Source: Candidatus Kuenenia stuttgartensis
GTDB taxonomy: Bacteria; Planctomycetota; GCA-002687715; CAIWVZ01
Direction: 5' to 3'
Length of the DNA: 64,000 bases
Assembly (NCBI GenBank): GCA_945860915.1
Contig: CAMARR010000008.1
Location: 62,001 to 126,000 of the forward strand
Positions 8,493 through 17,052 of the stretch are shown here, in pieces; within the stretch, counting starts at the first letter, position 1; the number at the start of each line of letters is the position of its first letter. The notes beneath the pieces were generated by a model that saw only the letters and a program-made list of their open reading frames with translations, was not told where the DNA came from and did no database searches. Position numbers and translations under genes: made by a program.

Positions 8493-8878
8493 TGTTGGCA
8501 GCGATGGTGAGCCGACCCGCAGACCAAGCGGCGGCAGCTTTTTTCGATGCGGTGCTTCGACATGCTTCAATGTTTGATGTGGATGCGTTGCGGTCGGGTT
8601 TTGACGTGTTGTGTCGGACGGCGGATGCGTCATTGCCCAGCAGAGCGCGGCTCAAAGGCTTCAGTCCGCGCGCCGGGACGTTCGTTGTATTCCTTTACAA
8701 GGACTCCAATGTGCCGTTCTCCGATGATCGGTTCTCGTATGGAGCTCTTGTCGCAAAAGGTGATGCCCCGGATGTCGAGGATCTGCGTGCGGTTCTCGAC
8801 TACGCAGCCACCGGTTTCAACCCCGAACATCGTCCGGCGTGTGCCAAGCGCACCATTCCGTTTACGGTCCCGCGCTAG
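8492..8878 (+). CDS. Hypothetical protein coupled to the radical SAM gene
   Basis: I do not recognise this 128-residue protein. It has no signal peptide or membrane segment, is rich in Ala and Asp, and contains a stretch FVVFLYKDSNVPFSDDRFSYGAL. The ATG shares one base with the TGA of the upstream radical SAM gene, so the two are likely coupled in translation and may work together, for instance as enzyme and accessory or target protein; this is inference from position only. An internal ATG at 8504 (MVSRPADQ) is an alternative start. Confidence 0.6.
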   Translation: MLAAMVSRPADQAAAAFFDAVLRHASMFDVDALRSGFDVLCRTADASLPSRARLKGFSPRAGTFVVFLYKDSNVPFSDDRFSYGALVAKGDAPDVEDLRAVLDYAATGFNPEHRPACAKRTIPFTVPR

Positions 8879-8952
8879 GCGCTTTGAGGCGAGCGAGTAG
8901 GCGCTCTGTCGCAAGCTGTCGCGCATCATTCTCCCTGGTTCTCGCGTTGGGA

Positions 8953-8981
8953 CAGGGGTACCCGCGTTGGTATCACCCCTG
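8953..8981 (+). repeat. Hairpin in the efp leader
   Basis: A perfect 7-bp inverted repeat (CAGGGGT at 8953-8959, ACCCCTG at 8975-8981), extended inside by TACC/GGTA, ends 14 bases before the efp start. It could be a transcription terminator of the preceding operon or a leader element controlling efp. No T-run follows, so I cannot tell which. Confidence 0.4.
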
Positions 8982-8995
8982 GTCGAGGTTCCACT

Positions 8996-9568
8996 ATGCC
9001 GTCCATCAAAGCGACCGAAGTGCGCAAGGGCATGATCATTCTTCACCAAGGGCAACTCCATGTAGTTGCTGAGTTCGAACACATCGCGCCCGGGAATTGG
9101 CGCGCGATTAATCAGATCAAGCTCAAGCACATGAAGACCGGAAGCAACGTGCTCATCCGAATGGGTTCTTCTGAGAATATCGAGCGCGCCAACCTAGACC
9201 CCAAGGCATGCACCTATCTTTACCTTGACCACAATCAGGGCTATGTGTTCATGGATTCGGAGTCGTACGAGCAGTACAGCATCTCTGAGGAGATGATGGG
9301 CGACAAAAAATACTACCTTCTCGAGAATGCGCCGTGTCAGGTGACCTTCTACGAGGGGAATCCAGTAAGCGTGGAGCTTCCACCTTCGGTCACGCTCAAG
9401 GTTGTCGAAGCCGAGACTGTTGCGCGCGGGAACACCGTGAACGGCGTCACCAAGAATGTGAAGCTTGAAACCGGACTCGAATTGAAGGTCCCCGCGTTCA
9501 TTGAGAACGGCGAGTCGGTGAAGGTTTCGACTGAGACCGGAGAGTTTCAGGGTCGTTCAAACAAGTGA
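8996..9568 (+). CDS. efp: Elongation factor P (Asn at position 34)
   Basis: EF-P binds ribosomes stalled at polyproline and helps peptide bond formation. The 190-residue protein has the three-domain length of the family and the conserved C-terminal segment (GLELKVPAFIENGESVKVSTETGEF). In E. coli the loop PGKGQA carries Lys34, modified to beta-lysyl-lysine; here the loop reads PGNWRA with Asn34, so neither the lysylation nor the Arg32 rhamnosylation site is present. Known unmodified EF-Ps usually stabilise this loop differently; the consequence here is inference. No modification genes (epmA/B, earP) are in the window. The gene stands alone with a hairpin in its leader. Confidence 0.95.
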   Translation: MPSIKATEVRKGMIILHQGQLHVVAEFEHIAPGNWRAINQIKLKHMKTGSNVLIRMGSSENIERANLDPKACTYLYLDHNQGYVFMDSESYEQYSISEEMMGDKKYYLLENAPCQVTFYEGNPVSVELPPSVTLKVVEAETVARGNTVNGVTKNVKLETGLELKVPAFIENGESVKVSTETGEFQGRSNK

Positions 9569-9633
9569 AGCGACGCGAGTGTTCCTTGTGTCGGCAAGGG
9601 ACGTGAGTCTCAAAGGGGCGTCTGACTGGCAAC

Positions 9634-11163
9634 ATGCCAGCAACGGCTCTAGGAACTGTTCTGGACGGCATCGACGCCGTTCTCGTGACTGTCGAGGCCC
9701 GCACTTCATTTGACGTTCCTGCTGGCGGATGCCGAGTTATCGGTTTGCCGGATGCCGCGGTTAAGGAAGGCATCCTTCGCGTCAGGATGGCAGCGAATCC
9801 GATGCTCGGCGACCTCCCGTTCAAGGAGGGGTTCGGCACGCTACTTAATCTCGCGCCTGCCGATGTCCGCAAGGCGGGGAGGGGGCTCGATCTCTCGTTG
9901 GCCGTCGCGTACGCCGCTCACATCCTGAGCTACGCTCAACAAGCTCTCAGCAAGTTCCTGTTCCTCGGCGAAATCGCTCTCTCGGGAGAAATCAAACCTG
10001 TCACGGGGGCGTTCTCGGCGGCGATTCTCGCAAAGCGTCACGGACTGGCGCTCTGTTGTCCTAATGAAAATTTGCGCGAGGCCCGGTTGGTCTCGGGACC
10101 AAAACTCTTCGGTGTCAGTGATCTATCCGAGGCACTCGCGGTGGTTCGAGGAGAATTACCTGAAGATCAGGGTGAGCGAGGCGTTAACAGTTTGCTTAAG
10201 ACGCGCGAACCTCGGATCGACCTGTCGGAGGTCAAGGGACAGTGGCTCGCCCGTCGCGCGCTCGAAATTGCTGCGGCCGGAGGACACAACCTCCTGTTGG
10301 AGGGACCACCGGGTTCCGGTAAGTCACTCCTTGCTCGGCGCATGACTACCATTCTTCCGCTTCTGTCGGAGGGAGAAGCACTCGAGTCAGCGCGAATTGA
10401 GGCGTCATTGCGTCCGCTCGATGTCACGCGGTTCAGAGAACCCCCATTTCGCAGTCCCCACCACATGACGACCCCTGTCGGTCTCGTCGGAGGGGGCCAT
10501 CCCGTAAGGCCTGGCGAAATCTCGCTAGCCCACCGAGGGGTTCTCTTCCTTGATGAGCTGCCTGAGTTCCCCCGTGAATCACTCGAGGTCCTTCGTGAAC
10601 CAATGGAGGAACGTGTCGTGCACATGACGCGAGCCGGAAGGTCGCGTGTGATTCCGGCTGACGCATTGGTCATTGCGGCGATGAATCCGTGCCAATGCGG
10701 GCATTTCGGTGCGGGGGATGGAAAGTGCCGTTGCACGCCGCACGCGGTTTCACGGTACCGAGGAAGATTATCGGGTCCGCTGCTTGAGCGCTTCGACCTT
10801 CGAGTGCGTTTGCGCGCAGTGGAAGCCCGCGATCTTGTGGACTCGGCGCTTGGGGAAAGCTCCCAGTCTGTTGCCGATCGCGTTGCGAAGGCCCGCGTGC
10901 GTCAGGAGGAACGGCAGGGGGAAGTCAACGCACGCGTTCGGGACGCCGATGTCCTGCGGATGTGTGCGCTTGGGGCAACCGAGATGTCGCGGTATCGCCG
11001 GCAGATCGAAGACTTGGGACTTTCGGCACGCGCTGCCCGGCGGCTTCTACGTGTCGCCCGAACCCTCGCCGATATGGCTGGGGACCTTCAGGTTACGTCT
11101 CAACAACTGGCCGAGGCCGCATCCTTTCGATTGGCTGCGGACTCGGGCAATGTCGGTTCTTGA
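9634..11163 (+). CDS. comM: YifB/ComM-family Mg-chelatase-like AAA+ ATPase
   Basis: This 509-residue protein has the ComM layout: an N-terminal Lon-protease-like domain (about 1-170), an AAA+ Mg-chelatase-like domain with P-loop GPPGSGKSLLAR and Walker B GVLFLDELPEF, a zinc-type cluster around CQCGHFGAGDGKCRC, and a C-terminal helical domain (ARAARRLLRVARTLADMAG). In naturally transformable bacteria ComM is a helicase that helps branch migration during integration of taken-up DNA; in other species the role is less clear. It ends head-on, without a gap, against the minus-strand small transporter gene. Confidence 0.92.
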   Translation: MPATALGTVLDGIDAVLVTVEARTSFDVPAGGCRVIGLPDAAVKEGILRVRMAANPMLGDLPFKEGFGTLLNLAPADVRKAGRGLDLSLAVAYAAHILSYAQQALSKFLFLGEIALSGEIKPVTGAFSAAILAKRHGLALCCPNENLREARLVSGPKLFGVSDLSEALAVVRGELPEDQGERGVNSLLKTREPRIDLSEVKGQWLARRALEIAAAGGHNLLLEGPPGSGKSLLARRMTTILPLLSEGEALESARIEASLRPLDVTRFREPPFRSPHHMTTPVGLVGGGHPVRPGEISLAHRGVLFLDELPEFPRESLEVLREPMEERVVHMTRAGRSRVIPADALVIAAMNPCQCGHFGAGDGKCRCTPHAVSRYRGRLSGPLLERFDLRVRLRAVEARDLVDSALGESSQSVADRVAKARVRQEERQGEVNARVRDADVLRMCALGATEMSRYRRQIEDLGLSARAARRLLRVARTLADMAGDLQVTSQQLAEAASFRLAADSGNVGS

Positions 11164-11400
11164 TCAGGGGCCATACCCTGACGGCGGCGGTGTCTCGCTG
11201 CCCTCAGGTGCCGTCAGTACCGCCCGAAAACACAACGCCGTCCAGATGACGACGCCTCCGACTGAAATGAGCATGAAGGCCCAGCCGGCTGTTGAGAGCT
11301 TCGGATCATGCCGCGCCGCATTCGCAGCAAGTGCCGCAGCATCCTGAACCGCAGGCAGACCAAGGACACACGCGCACGATGTCAAGAGATGTGAAAGCAT
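11164..11400 (-). CDS. MetS-like small subunit of the NSS symporter
   Basis: The 78-residue protein has one clear membrane helix (GWAFMLISVGGVVIWTALCF, about 39-58) and a proline-rich tail. It begins 5 bases after the end of the NSS transporter gene. In MetPS of Corynebacterium a tiny single-helix subunit next to an NSS-type transporter is needed for uptake; position, size and the helix fit such a symporter accessory protein. The N-terminal 35 residues are longer than in typical MetS and include a hydrophobic start that could be a signal peptide. An AAGGA-type ribosome site precedes the ATG. Confidence 0.6.
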   Translation of the reverse strand: MLSHLLTSCACVLGLPAVQDAAALAANAARHDPKLSTAGWAFMLISVGGVVIWTALCFRAVLTAPEGSETPPPSGYGP

Positions 11401-11405
11401 GGCGA

Positions 11406-13028
11406 TTAATCCTTCTCCCCGTCGAGGTCAAGGCCCATCGCGCGCCAGCGCTTGGCGCCCGCCGCTGTCATGGCGACCAAAAGCACGATGACAAATCCTA
11501 TGAAGATGAGGCTCTTCTTGGCCACGGGATTCGAGTCGAGTGCCTTGAGGTAGTCGGGGAGATTCTGAATACAGAACATCACGAATACCACAATCAGATA
11601 GAGCGGCGACACGTACTTCATGATGAACCGGAAGATCCTAGGGATCTTCATTTGAGCACCCTCTTCGGCCGTCGCGATGCCCTTGTCGACGCCATAAACC
11701 CAAGAGAAGCAGATGATCTGGAGTGAGGCCATCACGAAAATGAGCACCGTTCCAATCCAGAAGTCGATGGTGTCAAGCGCCATCAGGTCCTTCGAATACC
11801 ACATCACGAATAGATTGCCGACGAGGGCTAAAGGGATCAGGAGCTTCAGCCCTTGGCCACGCGTCCAGCCCATGGCTTCCTCGAAGAATGCCAAGGTAGG
11901 TTGCAACATGGAAAGCGATGAAGTGATCGCGGCGAGGAACAGCATGAAGAACCAAACGAAACCCACAACGTTTCCGAAGGCACCCATTTGCGCGAACACA
12001 ACGGGTAGCGTCTTGAAACCTAAACCGAAAGTGCCCGTCTGAACCGCTTCAATGGTTCCCATCGCACCTAGGAACACGAATGCAGCCGGCACCGTGATGA
12101 GGCCCCCGAGTCCGACTTCGAAGAACTCGTTGGTCGCCGACGAGGTCATGCCGGAGAGCACGACGTCGTCTTTCTTCTTGAGGTAGGTGGCGTAGTTGAT
12201 GATCACGCCGAAACCTACCGATAGTGAGAAGAAGATCTGCCCGGCCGCTGCCATCCAAGTTTTCGGTTCCCAAAGCGCATCGAAATTGGGATTCCACATG
12301 AACGCAAGCCCGGCCTCGACGGACTGGTCCGGAAACTTCGGATCAGGTGTGCCAAGAGTCAACACACGCGCAAGAACGATGATGCCTGCGACGGCCATTG
12401 CGGGCATAGCCCACTTGCAAAACGTCTCAATTCCCTTCGAGAGTCCCCGCCACACGAACCAAAAGTTGAGGGAAATCGTGATGATCCAAAACAGAATGCT
12501 CGTTTTGTGCGTCCCGGCGGCCCCCGACGCGGTGTCAAAGAGAGATCCGTCTCCACCTGCACCCGAGAAGTGGGTGAAGTGGTCTTTGGATGCGACGACC
12601 TGCTCGGCCATCGTCATGCCGTTTTTCATCCCTATTGCGGGGTCGCCGAAAAGAGCGAGGAAGTACTCGTAGCAGTATCCAAGGCACCACGACTCGATCA
12701 ATACATAGTAGAAGTAGACCGCCAAAGGGATGAGGACGCCGATGACGCCGAGGTATCGGGCCCACGAGCCTTTGCCCATGACCCCCATGACGCCGGGAGC
12801 CGAATGGAATCCCTTCTGTCCACCATGGCGGGCCATCGCCCATTCGGCCCATCCGATAGGGATACCGAGCAGGAGCAATGCGGCGAAGTACGGAATCATG
12901 AAGGCGCCGCCGCCGTTTTGGGCTACTTGCCCTGGGAAACGGAGGAAGTTTCCGAGGCCGACTGCCGACCCTGCCACCGCGAGGATGACTCCGAGTCGGC
13001 TTCCCCATTCTTGCTTTTGTCCCGACAT
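11406..13028 (-). CDS. NSS-family sodium-dependent symporter
   Basis: This is a neurotransmitter:sodium symporter family protein of 540 residues from the start at 13028, which is preceded by a GGAAGG ribosome site. The family signature near the N-terminus is clear (SAVGLGNFLRFPGQVAQNGGGAF), and about 11-12 hydrophobic segments follow. Bacterial members import amino acids (leucine, tryptophan, methionine, alanine) with sodium; the substrate here cannot be read from the sequence, though the small MetS-like partner downstream suggests a MetP-like transporter. A longer frame to 13208 overlaps moaA and is not preferred. It is divergent from moaA with a 148-base gap. Confidence 0.92.
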   Translation of the reverse strand: MSGQKQEWGSRLGVILAVAGSAVGLGNFLRFPGQVAQNGGGAFMIPYFAALLLLGIPIGWAEWAMARHGGQKGFHSAPGVMGVMGKGSWARYLGVIGVLIPLAVYFYYVLIESWCLGYCYEYFLALFGDPAIGMKNGMTMAEQVVASKDHFTHFSGAGGDGSLFDTASGAAGTHKTSILFWIITISLNFWFVWRGLSKGIETFCKWAMPAMAVAGIIVLARVLTLGTPDPKFPDQSVEAGLAFMWNPNFDALWEPKTWMAAAGQIFFSLSVGFGVIINYATYLKKKDDVVLSGMTSSATNEFFEVGLGGLITVPAAFVFLGAMGTIEAVQTGTFGLGFKTLPVVFAQMGAFGNVVGFVWFFMLFLAAITSSLSMLQPTLAFFEEAMGWTRGQGLKLLIPLALVGNLFVMWYSKDLMALDTIDFWIGTVLIFVMASLQIICFSWVYGVDKGIATAEEGAQMKIPRIFRFIMKYVSPLYLIVVFVMFCIQNLPDYLKALDSNPVAKKSLIFIGFVIVLLVAMTAAGAKRWRAMGLDLDGEKD

Positions 13029-13176
13029 CGTTGTGCCTTCCAGGTTGGACTCGACGACCGACCTTCCAATTCGCGGATCGTAGGGGAGGGGGGAGAATCG
13101 TGCAACCGAACTCCAATGACTTTCGGCGCACGAATGATGGGTATGATGACCGTCACGTCTGTCCTGGAGGTCTTCC

Positions 13177-14133
13177 ATGCTTTTGGATCGATATGGCCGC
13201 GCGATCACCTATCTGAGGGTGTCGGTTACGGATCGCTGCAATCTCCGCTGCCAATACTGCATGCCGGAGGAGGGCACCGAGCTGTTCGACAAGGGCGATC
13301 TCTTGACCTACGAGGAGCTGACTGAAGTGATCTCGGTCGCTGTGGAACTCGGCATCACCAAGTTTCGAATTACAGGGGGTGAGCCGCTTGTTCGTCGGGA
13401 ATTGCCTGTTTGGCTAGGGGCGCTTCGTGCCGCCGTTCCGGGCATTCGGTCGCTGGCTATCACCACCAATGGCCTGCTTCTGGCGCAGCACGCTGTGGCG
13501 CTGCGAGCAGCTGGAATCGACAAGGTCAATCTGTCTCTCGATTCGTTTGATCGCGCCACATTCGCGCGTCTCACGCGTCGCGACACCCTCGACAAGGTCT
13601 TGGAAGGCCTTGCAGCTGCCGAGCAGGCCGGATTTCCGGTCATCAAGCTGAATGCAGTGTTGATGCGAGGGTGGAACGACCAAGAGCTGCCCGCATTCCT
13701 TGAAGTGGCTCGGGAGCGACCGTTGCACGTGCGATTCATCGAGTTCATGCCGAACGGCGAGTGGACCGACCCTTCGTTGGTTGTTCCGGTGACCGAGATC
13801 ATCGGGTTCATTGAGTCGGCAGGTTTCCTTCCTGATCGCGGGCCGGATGGACATGGGCCTGCGAGGTACTGGCGTCACCCAACGGGACGTGGAACGGTGG
13901 GCGTCATCTCGCCTGTCACCGCCAAGTTCTGTGAAAACTGCAATCGAATTCGACTCAACGCTCGCGGAGAACTTCGCGGATGTCTTCTGGATGAGAGCAT
14001 GGTGCCTCTTCGAGATGCGCTGAGGGCCTCGGGGCGCGATGGAATCCGCACCGCCTTTCTTCGAACGCTCTCTATGAAGCCGGAGAAGCACTTCGACGTA
14101 AGAACATTCCATATGTCGACCATAGGTGGATAA
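13177..14133 (+). CDS. moaA: GTP 3',8-cyclase (molybdenum cofactor step 1)
   Basis: MoaA is a radical SAM enzyme that, with MoaC, turns GTP into cyclic pyranopterin monophosphate. The 318-residue protein has the N-terminal cluster CNLRCQYC, the ITGGEPLVR segment, and the second cluster for substrate binding (KFCENCNRIRL and GCL). The C-terminus ends in the conserved double glycine (STIGG), which is needed for activity in the family. A GGAGG site lies 6 bases before the ATG. Its stop overlaps the moaC start. Confidence 0.97.
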   Translation: MLLDRYGRAITYLRVSVTDRCNLRCQYCMPEEGTELFDKGDLLTYEELTEVISVAVELGITKFRITGGEPLVRRELPVWLGALRAAVPGIRSLAITTNGLLLAQHAVALRAAGIDKVNLSLDSFDRATFARLTRRDTLDKVLEGLAAAEQAGFPVIKLNAVLMRGWNDQELPAFLEVARERPLHVRFIEFMPNGEWTDPSLVVPVTEIIGFIESAGFLPDRGPDGHGPARYWRHPTGRGTVGVISPVTAKFCENCNRIRLNARGELRGCLLDESMVPLRDALRASGRDGIRTAFLRTLSMKPEKHFDVRTFHMSTIGG

Positions 14134-14624
14134 TGAACGAATCGAAACTCTCGCACGTGGATGATTCGGGACATGCACGGATGGTCGATGTCTCAACAAA
14201 GCCGGAATCTCGGCGTGTCGCCGTGGCTGAAGGTCTCGTGGTCCTAAGGCCTGAAGTTCTTGCTCGGCTTTTGTCGGGCGATTTGCCAAAGGGCCCCGTC
14301 ATCGAGACCGCACGAATTGCCGGGATCATGGCGGCGAAGCGGACCTCCGACGTGATTCCGTTATGCCACCCCATCAGGCTTTCTGAAGTCGACGTTCGAC
14401 TAGCCCCATTCGACTCGTCGACGTTGAGGGTCGAGGCCACGGCGATCGCGATGGATCGGACGGGAGTCGAGATGGAAGCGATGACAGCCGTCGCGGTAGC
14501 AGCGCTCACCGTTTACGACATGGTGAAAGCCGTGGATCGTGCGGCGGTGATCACGGGCATTCGCCTCATCCGGAAGGAAGGTGGCAAGTCCGGCACTTAC
14601 GCTGCGGATGAGGTCACGCCATGA
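14133..14624 (+). CDS. moaC: Cyclic pyranopterin monophosphate synthase
   Basis: MoaC completes the conversion of the MoaA product to cyclic pyranopterin monophosphate. The 163-residue protein has the hallmarks SHVDDSGHARMVDVSTKPES, AAKRTSDVIPLCHPI, and GVEMEAMTAVAVAALTVYDM(V/C)K. The ATG overlaps the TAA of moaA by one base and the stop overlaps the mog start, giving a compact moaA-moaC-mog operon. Length is normal. Confidence 0.97.
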   Translation: MNESKLSHVDDSGHARMVDVSTKPESRRVAVAEGLVVLRPEVLARLLSGDLPKGPVIETARIAGIMAAKRTSDVIPLCHPIRLSEVDVRLAPFDSSTLRVEATAIAMDRTGVEMEAMTAVAVAALTVYDMVKAVDRAAVITGIRLIRKEGGKSGTYAADEVTP

Positions 14625-15139
14625 ATCAAGTCCGGGCCGCTGTTCTCGTTGCGTCGGATCGCGCGTCGGTCGGCGTGCGTCCTGATGTGGTCGGCCCGAT
14701 CCTCGTCGCGCGTCTGACCGAGCTCGGATATTCGGCAAGCCTCGAAGATGTTGTCGTCGCGCCTGACAACCGAGGGCTTCTCCTCGGACATCTCTATGCG
14801 TTTGCAGCCCGGGGCGTGAGGTTTATCGTGACCACGGGTGGCACGGGAGCGGCGGTTCGAGATGTCACGCCCGACGCAACGCGCGACTTCATTGAGCGCG
14901 AACTTCCTGGATTCGGGGAACTCCTTCGCGCTGAGTCAATGAAGATCACGATCTACGCAGCTGGATCTAGGGCGACGGCTGGCACGCGTGGCGATGTCCT
15001 AGTCCTGAACTTGCCCGGAAGCCCTTCAGGCGCGCGCGAGGGATTGGATATTTTGGCGAAGCCCGCAAGTCATGTACTCGACCTGATCGCCGGCTCGGTT
15101 GCGGATTGCAAGCCCGTTCGGGATGCCGAAAACCGTTGA
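14621..15139 (+). CDS. mog: MogA/MoaB-family molybdopterin adenylyltransferase
   Basis: The 172-residue protein belongs to the MogA/MoaB family, which adenylates molybdopterin before molybdate insertion. It has the MPT-binding stretch TTGGTGAAVRDVTPDAT and the second conserved segment LNLPGSPSGAREGLD. The ATG overlaps the moaC stop (ATGA). MogA and MoaB are hard to tell apart by reading alone; the operon context supports the molybdenum cofactor role. No MPT synthase (moaD/moaE) or MoeA is in the window. Confidence 0.85.
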   Translation: MNQVRAAVLVASDRASVGVRPDVVGPILVARLTELGYSASLEDVVVAPDNRGLLLGHLYAFAARGVRFIVTTGGTGAAVRDVTPDATRDFIERELPGFGELLRAESMKITIYAAGSRATAGTRGDVLVLNLPGSPSGAREGLDILAKPASHVLDLIAGSVADCKPVRDAENR

Positions 15140-15173
15140 CGCGTCAGGGGGGGGCGGCTAGGGTGGAGGCCGT

Positions 15174-15191
15174 CGCCCCATTGGGGGGGCG
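15174..15191 (+). repeat. GC-rich hairpin before accB
   Basis: CGCCCC at 15174-15179 pairs with GGGGCG at 15186-15191 across a 6-base loop, in an 80-base gap with runs of G. It could end the mog operon or act in the accB leader. Confidence 0.35.
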
Positions 15192-15219
15192 TCACTGACC
15201 ACCAACTGAGGTTTGCGGG

Positions 15220-15684
15220 ATGGAAATCAAGGAACTTCGAAAGCTGATCTCGCTCATGACCGAGAACGACCTCGTCGAGCTCGAGGTTTCATCCGAGGGA
15301 TCGAAGGTCGTCCTCAAGCGAGCGGCACCAAATCTCAACGGCGGTTCGATGGTCTATGCCCCCGCGCCATATAGCGTGGGCGCACCTCAGGTTCAGAATT
15401 CAGCGCCAGCTGCTTCGACTCGGGCGCAAAAGGGTCCGGCTGACGATACGGTGACGTTCAATTCGCCGATGGTCGGCACATTTTATCGATCGACCTCGCC
15501 GAAGGACCCACCCTTAATCAAACAGGGAGACAAGGTCAGTCCTGAGACGGTGCTTTGCTTGATTGAAGCGATGAAAGTGTTCAACGAAATCAAAGCCGAG
15601 ATGTCGGGCACCGTGGTTGAGGTGCTTGTTGAGAACCAAGAAGCCGTCGAGTTCGGCCAACCCCTCTACCTGATCAAGCCCTGA
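15220..15684 (+). CDS. accB: Biotin carboxyl carrier protein of acetyl-CoA carboxylase
   Basis: BCCP carries the biotin that is carboxylated by AccC in the first step of fatty acid synthesis. The 154-residue protein has the acidic N-terminal helix, an Ala/Pro-rich linker (about 45-75) and the C-terminal biotinyl domain with the lysine in EAMKVFNEI, plus the TFYRSTSPKDPP 'thumb' segment typical of acetyl-CoA carboxylase BCCP. It is followed 7 bases later by accC, the standard accBC pair. Confidence 0.97.
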   Translation: MEIKELRKLISLMTENDLVELEVSSEGSKVVLKRAAPNLNGGSMVYAPAPYSVGAPQVQNSAPAASTRAQKGPADDTVTFNSPMVGTFYRSTSPKDPPLIKQGDKVSPETVLCLIEAMKVFNEIKAEMSGTVVEVLVENQEAVEFGQPLYLIKP

Positions 15685-15691
15685 CCTTCAG

Positions 15692-17050
15692 ATGTTTTCC
15701 CGAATTTTGGTAGCAAACCGCGGCGAGATCGCGCTGCGGATCATCCGCGCGTGCAAGGAACTCGGAGTCGAGACTGTGGCGGTGTATTCAGAAGTCGACG
15801 AAGATGCACTCCATCTTCGATTGGCTGACGACACGATCTGCATCGGCCCTGGGCCGAGCCTCAAGTCCTACCTCGACATCAACCGCATCATTGCAGCCGC
15901 GGAAATCGCGAACGTCGATGCGATCCATCCTGGGTACGGATTCCTCTCGGAGAACGCCAGATTCGCCGAGGTTTGCGGCGCTTGCAAAATCCACTTCATC
16001 GGTCCGAGCCCTGAGACCATCAGCGCAGTAGGCAATAAGGCTCGCGCTCGCGAACTTGCTCGCCTCGCGGATGTCCCGACGGTCCCTGGCAGTCTAGGTG
16101 CTGTTGCTGATGACGTCGAAGCTAGGAAGATCGCGGCCGAAATTGGCTACCCGGTCATGGTGAAGGCTGCGGCGGGCGGCGGTGGGCGAGGTATGCGAGT
16201 TGCTCAGAACGAGATATCGCTCGTTTCTGGATTTGCAGCGGCGAAGGCCGAAGCTACGGCGGCGTTCAACGACGGCACGGTCTACATCGAGAAATTCGTA
16301 GAAAAGCCGCGCCACGTTGAAATCCAAATCATGGCGGATTCGCATGGCAACGTCGTCTTTCTCGGCGAACGAGATTGCTCCGTGCAACGACGCCACCAGA
16401 AGCTCGTCGAAGAATCGCCTTCTCCGATCATGACACCCGAGTTGCGGAAGAAGATGGGGGAAGCGGCCATTCGCTTTGCCAAGGCGGGTAACTACGTCAA
16501 CGCCGGGACGGTCGAGTTCCTTGTTGATCGCCACCGCAACTTCTACTTCATGGAAATGAACGCGCGCATCCAGGTTGAACATCCGGTAACAGAGCTTGTG
16601 TACGGTGTTGACTTGGTGAAGGAACAGATTCGCGTGGCTTCGGGCATGCCGCTGTCATTCACGCAAGAGGACATGATTCCACGCGGGCACGCGATTGAGG
16701 TGCGTGTGAATGCGGAGGACCCCGAGAACGATTTCCGACCGTCTCCCGGGAAGGTCACGACGTTCGTTCCTCCAGGAGGACCTGGTGTTCGCGTTGATTC
16801 GCATCTTTATTCGGGATACACGATTCCTCCGCATTACGACAGCCTAGTTGCGAAGGTCCTGTCGCACCGCGCGACGCGCGACGACGCCATCGAGACTCTG
16901 CGTCGCGCATTGTCTGAGATGCAAATCGCAGGCATCCGGACCACGATTCCATTGTTGCTTCGAGTGCTCGACAATGGCGACTTTCGCAAGGGCGACATCG
17001 ACACCGGGTTCATCGATACTCACAAGAAGACTCTCTTCTCGAAGGGCTGA
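15692..17050 (+). CDS. accC: Biotin carboxylase subunit of acetyl-CoA carboxylase
   Basis: AccC uses ATP and bicarbonate to carboxylate the biotin on BCCP. The 452-residue protein has the full ATP-grasp fold: N-terminal [19 protein letters not shown], the glycine-rich [12 protein letters not shown] loop, [12 protein letters not shown], and the active-site stretch [13 protein letters not shown]. Length is normal. Three bases separate it from the UDP-xylose synthase gene, so transcription may run from accBC into the sugar cluster. Confidence 0.97.
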   Translation: MFSRILVANRGEIALRIIRACKELGVETVAVYSEVDEDALHLRLADDTICIGPGPSLKSYLDINRIIAAAEIANVDAIHPGYGFLSENARFAEVCGACKIHFIGPSPETISAVGNKARARELARLADVPTVPGSLGAVADDVEARKIAAEIGYPVMVKAAAGGGGRGMRVAQNEISLVSGFAAAKAEATAAFNDGTVYIEKFVEKPRHVEIQIMADSHGNVVFLGERDCSVQRRHQKLVEESPSPIMTPELRKKMGEAAIRFAKAGNYVNAGTVEFLVDRHRNFYFMEMNARIQVEHPVTELVYGVDLVKEQIRVASGMPLSFTQEDMIPRGHAIEVRVNAEDPENDFRPSPGKVTTFVPPGGPGVRVDSHLYSGYTIPPHYDSLVAKVLSHRATRDDAIETLRRALSEMQIAGIRTTIPLLLRVLDNGDFRKGDIDTGFIDTHKKTLFSKG

Positions 17051-17052
17051 TC

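Noticed and set aside
12507-13325. Long plus-strand open frame opposite the NSS transporter
   Set aside because: It is antisense to a well-supported membrane transporter and overlaps moaA; composition looks like a shadow of hydrophobic codons.
13414-14289. Long minus-strand open frame (291 codons) inside moaA-moaC
   Set aside because: It lies antisense to two clear molybdenum cofactor genes and has no recognisable domain. High-GC sequence often leaves such shadow frames.
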